Assembly (NCBI GenBank): GCA_002118135.1
Contig: BDIU01000139.1
Coordinates: 164,826-228,825, forward strand
Reading direction: 5' to 3'
DNA from: Trebouxia sp. TZW2008
Lineage: Eukaryota; Chlorophyta; Trebouxiophyceae; Trebouxiales; Trebouxiaceae
Length of the DNA: 64,000 nucleotides
Shown piece after piece: positions 1 to 11,461 of this stretch; the stretch's first letter is position 1, and each line of letters begins with the position of its first letter. The translations under genes and the position numbers were made by a program. The notes under the pieces were generated by a model. It saw only the letters and a program-made list of their open reading frames with translations, was not told where the DNA came from and made no database searches.

Positions 1-1503
1 GGAATTGAGCACTTGCAATTACCCTTCAAACTGAGATGTCTGCACTGCATTACACTCTGTGGCTGATTGATACTTGATTACAAAATGTGAAGCTGCTAAT
101 TCTTTCTTACCTTTTTCTCCAGGATGTTATATACCCAGGCTATGCGGGCTGCAGGAATTGCTTGGATGAATGGCAGCACTTTCTGTTTGTATAGCTGCGG
201 AGTCTCACACACCTGCACTGCTGTCCACCATCAATATCTGGCAACAAAATGGCAGTACTTGTGAAATCTCATGACTGCGCTACAGTGATGACAGTCCACA
301 GATAGCGTTCTTGTCAGAAAGGCATGCAGCCTTGGAGTTGCACCATGTGTCACTTCCTCACCATGAAGAACTTCTGTGTGCTGTGTTTGCTGATGTGCTT
401 GCTGGTTGCCGGATAGATAGTGTCAACAGTGATTGCACCTTGTTCTGGGGCCAAGAGGCTTGTGTACTGCAGACTCAGCACAATCTGCGAGCGAGCAACT
501 TGGGATTTGCTGTAGGCAACAAGTCAAAACAGCAGCACACCTTTGCATAAACATCGTTTTCAAATTGTAGTTTCGATGACGGGCTCGTATGCAGGAGGGT
601 CTGCACACTAGCTTTGTCGAACGGTCGTCTGGACAACAGAACTACAGCCTTGTCCTGCTTACCGCCCCATCTGCAAGTGGGTAAGCAATGCATCTGGGTC
701 GAACCCATTACACAACGTGTCGCTTCCCGGCATCACAAGGCTCTCTCACCGTCCAAGCACAGCCATCGTCTTGGTGCGGTCGCTATCGCTCAGCACCTCG
801 TCGACTTGAAAATCATCAAAGAATCCCGCTGACATTGCAACTTGAAACAGTGGCTGCGTTATTCGGGTCGTGGACGCCACGCGGTACGTTGGGGTTGCTG
901 ACTTGGATTGATCGGTAGATATCCGACGTCAGATGCTTCCGCAAGCCTGTGATCAGTCAGTACAAAGCTTTAGCGGCACCGCCAGTTTTTGTCTCTTCCT
1001 GGAGTCGAGCTTGCGGCTTTTCGATGCAATCGCGGGCCTGCACTCAGGCCTGCTTGCAGTGCTTGCTTAGTAAGATTACTACTTGCAACATCTTAGTCAT
1101 CGCGAGTCTCTGACGAGTTCGGACTTTGATCGCTCGAATGCCGATGCTACCAGGCCCAGCCGCGGAAAGCTGTGGTTCGTCAGCATGAGAATGCGGCAAT
1201 GCGTCACCGAACTGTGTGCAGGAGCAGCTCACAGTGCCCTTCAAGTCATTCATCACTGAGATTTCGAAGCTTTGCGCAATTCCTCGTCCGCGCAGCTGGA
1301 CTTCTTTGTAGCGCCATCTCTTGCAATTGCACTGATTTCACATGGACGCCGCTACATCTCAACCAGCGGGTACGCCCAGTCACTGGTGTCACACACACAC
1401 TTTGAACAGCTTACGCTCGACCCTCAACACCCGCTGTGCTTCCCATGTAGGCACTCAAAGGACGTATGCAAGACAGTTATCGACTCTGTCCTCTCCCGAT
1501 GTC
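1..1503. other. 5' flank of the first PDE gene; no supported gene
   Basis: I see no recognisable protein here. A good pyrimidine-rich acceptor ends at 120, and a short open stretch follows to about 190 or 264 depending on frame. It could be the last exon of a gene lying left of the window, but nothing in it is recognisable. Bases from about 850 to 1340 are CpG-rich and probably hold the promoter and 5' UTR of the phosphodiesterase gene that starts at 1504. Confidence 0.4.
850..1340. promoter_or_regulatory. CpG-rich island upstream of PDE gene A
   Basis: CpG dinucleotides are frequent here, while the gene bodies on this window are CpG-poor and rich in TG and CA. The island lies just 5' of the first coding exon at 1504. 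I read it as promoter and 5' UTR by analogy with the other gene starts in the window. Confidence 0.5.
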
Positions 1504-4500
1504 ATGCCTGCAGATCTTGCCGGGAAAGTGTGGACTGCAAGCGATTTGCAGATACTGCACCAGCTACAAGTCCCCGTATGTGTCGTGACCTTAAGCATGT
1601 ACAGCGTAGCTCACAGGTCTGTCATCTGCACATATACATTTTCAGAACCGGCCAAGGCGATCTTGTAGGTATCCAACGCTGCGAATCAAGTGGCTGTCAT
1701 GCCCTTGCAGCGGGGACATAGTTCGCCCAGCAGCTCGAGTCCTGTTCCAAAATGTCGAAGCTTTCAAGCGCTTTGGGCCTGCCAGATCTGTTGCCTCCAG
1801 TGCAGAAGTAGCCAATGCCTTGGGTGAAGAGACAATGCGAGTCTGGCGAATTTGGCAGCTGGAGATTAGCAAGGTATTCGACTATGCATCTTGTACCTTC
1901 AAGTCTTGCATTGTGCTACCATGCTCATGCTCATGTTGCTCGTTTGCTTTGACTTGCAAGTGTGACTTGTGTCACTACCTAAGCCAAGCAATCTATCAAT
2001 GATAGATTGCTTGGTCCTGATCCTTGTTGTGCTATGTAGAAAGCGCATGCAGCACCATTGGTAATCTCTGCAATATGTTGGCCCTGCATACAATGACACG
2101 TGACTGGCAGGGTGGCATGCGCTTGTGTGCCTAATGCAAAGCACACTGTCCCCTGATCAGCCAGTACATCATTGTTTGGATGTTGGCAGGGCGAGACTGC
2201 CATCCAGCCGTCTTCCAATATCACCCCTTTGCTTCAGCTTTGCTTCCAAGGGACTCCTGCAGACACAGCATTTGAGGCCAGGCTGGACAGTAAGGTACCT
2301 GTGCTTTTGCCCCAGACTTGAGCACATGCTTGTGCCTGTGCGGTGTCAGTGTGACAGTGTGCATTCACATGTGCATGTACTGGTGAAATCATGTGCATTC
2401 ATCATGTCATAGCTGTGTCATCTCAAGCACATGTTGCCGACAGCATGCTAGCACTGCAATAGAGCACACATCCTGGTGTGACTTGTTTTGCTGGCGGTGC
2501 ATGCTGCAATGCAAGCAGCCACGGTTGTGGCCTCTAGCCATTCACAGGCATAACCAGCCCAGAAAAATTGCTTGATATCGTGCAGCCTATCAAGGTGGAA
2601 ATTTCACCAGGCAAGGTGGAGATGGCAGTCTTGCACATTGCCGAGATGGGTGCAAGCACAGAGGACTTGCGCATCAAAGCTCAGCATCATAGGAACCCCT
2701 TTCACACCTTCATGTTCAACAGGGACGGCATACTCCTGAGTGCTAACAAGTCTGCCATGCAAGCTTGCAAGAAAAGCATAGCAGGTGAGGCATGCTTGAG
2801 GCCCTGCTGCTTTTCTGCATGCGCTGTAGTCTTTGTCCAAACGTACTGTTTGATGTTCCTGATCAGCAGAACCAATAGCAGGTGAGGCATGCTTGAGAAC
2901 CTGCTGAATGCTTACAAGAAAAGCATAGCAGGTGAGGCATGCTTGAAACCCTGTACAATGTTTGCAAGAGCAGCCAGGCAAGCTGTGAAGCATTGTGACG
3001 CTGCTGCCTTGCAGCTCCCCAGATAACATAGCAGTCAAGGCATGCTTGAGGCCCTACTGAAGTCTGCATGCGATGTACTCTTTCTCCAAATGTACTGTTT
3101 GATGTTATATATCAGCAGAACTCATGCTGTGTTGTATTCATTGTGAGTCAGATGGTACTTGACGCACCCATATGCATGACAGCTGGTCCATGCCTTGCTA
3201 TGCATGCTTGGGTCTATACACCTTGCTACGTGTGTTGCCGCAAGGCAACCGATGTCAATTCTGCAGACCAGGGCGACTGTGCAATCAATGCGTCAGTACG
3301 CTTTATCAACTTGTACACACACTGTATATGGGTGTTACATGTTGCAGTATTACTAGATACTGCAGATACTGTCAGATACTGGCTAGCTGTGTTGCAAATG
3401 CTGCAGAGCAATGTTTAAATTGCAGCCATAATGTTGAGCCAATGCTAGCTGATGCCCTTCAGCTCCACAGACACTGCAAGCTTATCATCACTCACAATAT
3501 GTACACACAAAAGCTACACAGGATGAAAGTGCCTGCATGTTTTGGAATCCTTGCAAAACCTCGCTCATCCTTGCTTGCCCTTGAGCCTTGCTTATCTTTG
3601 CATATCCTTGCTGATTCTTGCATATCCTTGCTTAGCCTTGCTTATCCTTGCATATCCTTGCTTGAGCCTTCCATCACCATACCCTCTTGAGCAGACTGCT
3701 GCCAGTCTCAGTCAAACGCAGATGCTTGTTTGCTTAGGCATTGCACATCACAGCATCGGACCAGCAACATATTTGCTATACATGCAGCTGTCTCTACCAT
3801 GAGCCCTGCTGCTAGTACATCTAACCTGTCTGTTTGCCCAGTCGCCTGCGCTGACACGCACGGCATTTTGGTTGTACACACGCAACCATAAACTCTTTGC
3901 AGCTTTTCAAAACGTCTTGCACAGGCGATAGTGTTACACTTCTGCTTGCTTGGTGACAGCTCACAAGTTGTGATCATGATCACAAGGTGTGAGCATGGCA
4001 TATGAGAGCCCTTTTGCCTGTACAACCAGCTTGCAACGTTTGTTGAATGTCGCAGGTTTGAAACTGCCAGATGGTCAGGAAATCACATTGAAGTCCCTGT
4101 TTGATGTTGGGTTATACCCTGGTGAGCTACATGCTAATATGACTGCATGCCTGACCATTAAAACTTGCATGCATGGCCAGTCGGCTGTATATTTCAGGTC
4201 ATACTGCTGTTGACATGCTGTGTTTGGCCTTGCACATGCGCTCAGCATCCAAGCATCATGGGTATGTCAGGTGAGGCCATACAAATTGCAATATCAGCTG
4301 CCAGCTACAGCAGCACAGTGCTCAGAGGCCCTTGGTGCCGCCAATTGCTGCTGCTGGACTGTTTGCACAGTGTGACGTTCATGCCTCGTCCAGCGTGTCC
4401 TGCCATTTGCCAGTGAGTGCCAGCATTAGATTTGTTTCCCATTCATAGCATCCAATTGCTGCTCCTCCAAAGATGTGTTGAGAGTGTCAATGTTGCAACT

Positions 4501-7500
4501 GCCACCGTTGCATCAGCACAGACTTTGACTATGATTACGCTAACTTTGTCCATTTCTCGATTTATGCGTGTCATCTCTGCGCGAGGGCCATGCTAATCTT
4601 CTCTGTATCGATCCAATTTTAACAGATGTAGCCGGAGCTACAACTGTCTGTGTTGCGCAGGTGGCCAAGAAGAGGCACAGGAGGCGTATGCAGATGCTGT
4701 GAACGCCATCTTTGTGCTGCAAGTAGACTGCCACCGTCACACCCAGCCGCACGCACAGCAGCAGGGCAAAGTCCGCTGGGAGATGATTGAAATGTGGCCC
4801 ATGAAGGTTGGACGTTTTCATGATTCGTTGAGAACGTGTGCTAGACAGGCTCAGCAGGCCCAGCTAGGTATAAGCTCGAGCAATCAGCCGTCTCCAACCA
4901 GTACGGTCCTGAAGGCTTGTGCTTGATCTTTCTCCCTGCATGCAGAAGTCATATTGATATGCCAGACTGACAATACACAGTGTTGCACGCCAATGCGGAG
5001 ACAGAAGTCACAAGCTCAGCAATGTCTATAAATTGACTCAGCTGTGTTTGCAATATGACAGAAGATCCAGGGCTGCTTTTGAGAAAGCTGAAGCTGGGTG
5101 GAAGTCTAGGAAGGTAGCCTCCTGTTTGATGAATAAGCGTAGTTGGCCAGGCACTTTGGGCTTGCTTCTGCGCATGCTGATAGCAGTAAAGGTGCCGCTG
5201 TGTAGTGAGCACACTTTTGACAATGCTTTGGCAGGACAGATGCGACTGGGCAATGAATGTGCTTTGGAAATCAAGGTGTTGCTGAGCACTGAATGTGCCG
5301 TTGGCAGTGATGTGATACTGCGCAGGTAAGACACGCCGCGCCTCAAGCGAGGGCTTGCTGCAGAAGGACAAGGGGAGTGCGTGCATCCCATCAGCTCAGC
5401 AACAGACCACGCCAGGCTTTACTTCACCTTGTAATGAATGTCAAGTTTTGCATAACTCTGGCGTTGGCGCCATGGCGCAGACATTGCCAAATCAGAGGAA
5501 TCTTTGGGTCCAATCCGACTGGCTCACTGTAACGAAAGGGGTTGTGCGCTAAGTGTCAGCAAGCGCTTTTCCTAGGCTATCAACCCATTACACTCACTGT
5601 TTTCTTCACTCACTGTATGATCACTGTGCTGAGGATTGTACTTTGTGGTGCAGGATCCTGTGACCAGTGGGCCAGCTGTTCTTGTGAAGAGGTATAACAT
5701 CACTCAGCAGAAGCAGATTGAGATTCAGCTGGAAGCACAGCAAGAACTGCTGCAAAGGTATACTTTGCCAGTGTGGACCCCGGGTGCTGTACTGCATGAT
5801 CAATATCAGCTGTATGGGCTGTTGATTACCACATCTGAACCATGTAAACAGAAGGTATGTCACAAATTAATTTGCCTGCAATCACAATTGCACTGCACTG
5901 CAGCAGCAACTTGTTGTTGTCATTTGTAAGTGCTGACAACCCATCTTACTATGTCTGCACAGGCAGAATCAGACCCTGGAGCAGGACTCTGTAGCAATGC
6001 TTGAAGAGAAAGCCAGGCTGGAGAATGAGGCCAATGCCTTGACCCAGCACATGAAGGCCCTCATGCACGACAAGTTTGAGCATGTACCCTCCCAATTTGA
6101 CGCAGAGACACCAATTGACAAAGTGCTGAACATGATGCAAGCCTTCATTACACAGGTGGGTACAACAAATCACAAGGTCCCATTTGAGCTGTCTGCAAGA
6201 CGTCAAGTCGTAATGCGTGCATATATACAAGCAAAAATGGCCGATTTACATCCCTCGTTCGGAGTGGCGCAGCGGAAGCGTGGTGGGCCCATAACCCACA
6301 GGTCCCTGGATCGAAACCAGGCTCCGAAACTACATCATTGGATGTCATCTTTTGAGAAATTGACTCATACCTTTGCAAATTTGGCGGTTTATGTGTCCTT
6401 TTGCAAGGATGCCGTTTGCCGGTTTGGGTGTTCTTTGAAGACATGGCATCTGCAAAAGCAGATATGACATGCTGCATTCAACCCTGTCCAGTGTCTGTCT
6501 GCTGCTCCACATATTGCCATGACCTCAATGCCTTTCTGCTGGATGCTCTAGAGACTTGAACATATCTGTGCTATGTATGCAGGAACACCTGCCACCTTTT
6601 GAGGCAGTGCTGCTGAGTACTGGCCACTCTGCGACCCAATTCTGCCATAGTCTGGACATGTCTGCACTGGCCTGCAGGGCCACTTGCCATCTGTTGAGGC
6701 GGTGCTAAGTCTATTCCACCTGCTGAGCGAGTCTGACACACATCTACGTCAACCAACAGCACTCAAAGAGCAGCTGCTTCAGCTGCCACAGTCTTGACAT
6801 TTCTGCTTGCCTGCAGGGGTACTTGCCGTCTGTTGGGGCGGTGCTAAGTCTGTACCATTTGCTAAGTGAGTCTGACACACATCTACGTCAATCAATGGCT
6901 CTCAAAGAGTAGCCGCTTCAGTTGCCACAGTCTTGACGTTTCTGCTTGCCTGCAGGGGCACGTGCCTTCTGTTGAGGTGGTGCTAAGTCTGTACGATCTA
7001 TTGAGTGAGTCTGACACACATCTGCGCCAGCCATTGGCTCTAGAAGAACAGCTGCTTCAGCTGCCAGAGTCTTGACGTTTCTGCTTGCCTGCAGGGGCAC
7101 GTGCCTTCTGTTGAGGCGGTGCTAAGTCTGTACCATATATTGAGTGAGTCTGACACACATCTGCGCCAGCCAGTGGCTCTAGAAGAACAGCTGCTGAAGG
7201 ACAAGCACATGGACTCAGATGTGGGCAAGTCCATGCTGCAGCTTCTGCAGGTGAAACAGTCCTCCACTGTCTGTTGTGATTTGTCTGGTTTGGCTGATGT
7301 GAGTGTGCGTTGTCAAAGTCTGTTGTGAAACAGTCCTCCAATGTCTATTGTGGTTTAAGTCTCAAAGGTCACTTGGGCATGAGAGCTTCTGCGACACCAC
7401 TCACACCTGAGCTGTTGCATAAGCCGCACAGTTCCGCTCAAGTCCTCCAATGTCTGTGGTGGTTTGTCTGCTGTGACTAGTTGGAGTGTGCCATGTCAAT

Positions 7501-9634
7501 TTCTGCTGTGATTGTCCTTTGCGAACAAGCTCTATCTTCTAGGTTTGCACATCATCGAGGCAAAGAAAGTGGGCTTTATAACGAAGCCTGTATTGTCAGG
7601 GCAGCCCAGCAACGACTGATATGTTGCCAAAACAGCCCAGCAACTATGTTATGTGTTGTCGTGGGGATGCCATGTTGGTCTCATATTTATCTGGTTTCAA
7701 TGATATTTGTTGCCAGCACTTTTGCTTGAACATGTAGTTTATACTGACAATATTTATCAATGATTGTTGCAGGGTCATGCAGCTAGCGCACCCGACACTG
7801 GTGGAGATGCCATGTTGGTCTCGCAGTTATCAGCTTCCATGTCATCGACTGCTAGCACCTTTGTTCCAGCAGACATCACCCCAGCCATAGAACGCATGCT
7901 ACAGGTGGGCTGTCTGAAATTGTTCATTCATGATGTATGCTAGGCAGGCTCAGTAGGTATGTACTGGACCAATCAATTGTCCTCAACCAATTCGGTTCTG
8001 TGCTGTCCTAAACCATTCAAACTGTGCATGAAGGGAGGTGAGGTCCTTGTAAACGGTTGTCTGCCATGTGTCTCTGGGTTTGTGTCCCTAGCCTGTGTAC
8101 CTGTTGACTGCCCAAACATACACTGGAAAGGCAGTCTGTACTGTGACATGCGTCTTGTGTGTCTGAAGCCTGCAGTTGATTGCGTCTGCACAAACCTGGG
8201 TTCCAACGCCTGCCCAGCAAGTGTATCTAGTGAATGGATGAAGGCTGTTGTCTTTCCCGGGCACATGTTACTGCGCTGTGCCTGCATGTGCTGTACGCAG
8301 TTTGCAAATGCAGGCGTTGTTTTTGAAAGTGTTTTCTGGCTGCACAGGGTGGCTTGAATATGTGGCTGCTTGATATCTGAGGTCTTGCTGATGTGCAGCA
8401 ATCAACAGCTTGCTAAGTCAAGGCTTGCTAATATGCAGGATGCCTTGAACAACTGGCAGTTTGACATCTTTGGATTTGCTGATGCCACGCCAGGCAGGAC
8501 GCTGTCCATGCTGACTTTCCACCTTTACAAGCAGGCAGGCCTGATCCAGGATTTCAATCTGGACGAGCAGAAGCTGTGCAACTTCCTGCAGAAGATTGAG
8601 AGCGGTTACCGCGCTGACAACCCCTACCACAATAGGTGAGAAGCCATGACAGGACCTGTTACTTGACACGTGGCAGACAATTGTTTACAAGGACCTCACC
8701 TCCCTTCATGCACAGTACAAACGGATTTAGACAGCACAGGACCAAACTGGTTGGAGACAGGTGATTGCTCCAGTATGCACCTAGCTGGGCCTGCTGAGCC
8801 TGTCTAGCACATATCTAGAATGAATGAGTCTCCCTTGAGCCGGAATTGTACATCCAGCATCAGGAGCATCTGCACAAGATTCTGGTACCTCAATGTGCAA
8901 GCTGCAAAAGAGGGCATTACTCTCAGAAAACTCAGAAGCTGTCAGAACAGAATTTTGCTGCCACCTGTATTGGTGAGAGAGTGTACATGCTGCATCGGCC
9001 GCCATGAACAATTAGCTTGGACAGTAACCATGCTCAATGTACGTTGCTGATTGTGCTGGTTTCGGCAGCATACACGCAGCATTTGTGGTCCAGATGCCAC
9101 ATATGCTGCTGAGCCATGGGAGACCTGTCAAGACTGGACTCGTCACTAGCACATTCAACAGAGGGTTGTTTTGTTCTTAGCAGCAAACATGCAGCATCTG
9201 TAGTGCGGAGGGTTTTAATGCTGCTGTGTATTATGGGGTGCATATACTCCATATTATTGACATGTCAGCCTGACACATATACTGTCTTTTGCAGCATACA
9301 TGCAGCATCAGTGGTCCAGATGACACACATGCTGCTATGCCATGGAGGCCTTATCAAGACCGGGCTCATCACCAAGAACCAGCACCTGTCTTCCTACTGG
9401 TCTGCAGCGGTGCATGACTACGAACATGGCGGCCTGAACAATGACTTCCTGATCAAGACACAGCATCCTCTGGCAATCCTGTACAACGACCAGTCGCCTT
9501 TGGAGAATCACCACATGTCTGCTGCTGTCAGTCTGTTGAGTGAGCCAGATTATGCTTACATTGCGGTGAGCTGCTCTGCCTGCTTTGCTGGTTGTGTGTG
9601 ACCTGTCATGTTGTGTGGTTGAAGTCATGCAGTT

Positions 9635-9672
<38 letters not shown>

Positions 9673-9743
9673 ACAGACAGACAGACAGACAGACAGACAT
9701 ACAGACAGACAGACATACAGACAGACAGATGGACGCACGGACG

Positions 9744-9782
<39 letters not shown>

Positions 9783-11426
9783 GGACAGACATTAGGCTGA
9801 CTGACAGGCAGACAGACACACAGAGACAGACAGACAGACAGACAGACCGCTTGACAAACGGACAGAAAGGCAGACGGACAGACGGGTGAACAGACAGACA
9901 GCCCCACAGGCCAATATCCCAATGCATAGGCACCAACAAGAACATACCTCAATCTCAACCATTCAAGCATGCAAGATCAACAGGATTGCCACAGAAACAA
10001 CCTGACCGGCATGCAAATGAGCAGCTGCTGCGGTTCATATGCTGATGCACAACATCAGTGTGAAATCACTGATCACATGACAATTGCATATTGTGTGATG
10101 TATACAAATGCTTGCAAAGCATGACTGCCAAGCTTATACACTGCATTTGACTGATCAGGCTGTTGAATGTGCAGTTGAAGATGATGAAGTCAGAGGCATT
10201 GGCCCATGTTCGCTCTGTCTGCATCAACCAAGTACTGGGTACAGACATGAAGAAGCACTTTGACATCACGTCTAGGTTCCAGGTACATCTGAACGCTACT
10301 GTTGCAAATCCTTCAATATGCTCAGCGCTGATGTCAATCTGTCTAATACCAGTCTTGTTGCGCTCATAATTATAGTCCATTCCTCAATTGGGTGAAGCCA
10401 TGCAGATGCGATGCAGCCATTTGCTGAGCTGGATGGTGCCAAACATTGCATTTCTCTTTGTCTTGCACACTACATCTGTGTAGCGGGCTACACTTTCCAT
10501 GCATTCCCCATATGTGTCTGCATCCTGACAGCAAGACACTTGGACTTTTCAAGGCACTCAACAGACACTTGTCCCATGACAAAAGCTATTTTGATCACTT
10601 GCAATGGCCTTGTAGTCTGCTTTCAAGAGGGCGCCACCAAATTCAGACCTTTTTGCTCCTGCCCCTCGTGTGATGCCTGAGTGGGACAGTGTCAAGACTG
10701 AGGACAAGACACTTGTGTACCAGGTGAGATGTCGCTTGTGTAAAAACAGTAATCACAGTAGATTCATCGTTCTAGCACAGTTGACGTCAGGGCCCAGTCG
10801 CGCATACTGCTTTGTCTCTCTCCTAGCGGCCCTTCCATGGGGTATGCCTCCTTGAGAATGCTGGCGTCTGAAATGTTGGAGCTCTGTGTGTCATGCATTT
10901 CAGCTGTGAGCATGATGGCCTGCAGATGGTGTTGAAGTGTGCTGACATTGGCCATCTCTCTGTTGACCCTGTCACTCACAAGCGCTGGGCTTTCCAGCTT
11001 GAAGAGGAGTTCTTCAGACAGGTGCGATGCTGCTTTACCGATGCCATACACTGCCAGCAAGCACGTTACTTGTTCCCTTGCATACTCTATCATCTGCTTT
11101 GTACTGCGTAGCGTGTTGTCAAAAGTAGCGCTCAGGAATGCTGTGTGGATGCAATTCAGATTGTCGATGAGCACATCAGCTCACGGCACTTTTGCTATGC
11201 AGCAAGGACACTGGAATAAGCACTGTGCATTGATGCTGTATGCCCTCAATTTGCTTGAGCTGCACTGCAGGGGGACAAAGAAAAGGCCGCTGGGTTGCCA
11301 GTGAGTCCTCTCATGGACCGCAGCATGCAAGGCGGCATGACCAGGTCACAGGTCAGCAGCCATGTCACCCTTATAACTGGCCACCTGTCCCAGCACATCA
11401 TCACCTCGCTTATGCTGCATGTATCT

Positions 11427-11461
<35 letters not shown>

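Noticed and set aside
120..264. Possible last exon of an upstream gene
   Set aside because: The acceptor is good, but the short reading frames after it match nothing I know and no donor or second exon is available to test it.
4525..4545. Short similarity to a cloning-vector primer region (ACTATGATTACGC)
   Set aside because: Only about a dozen bases match, the flanks are ordinary intron and U6-like sequence, and nothing else suggests vector contamination.
9335..9970. Long open frames on the minus strand encoding repeated CLSV-type residues
   Set aside because: They arise from the GGCA/GACA microsatellite and overlap a real exon on the other strand. There are no splice or family signals.
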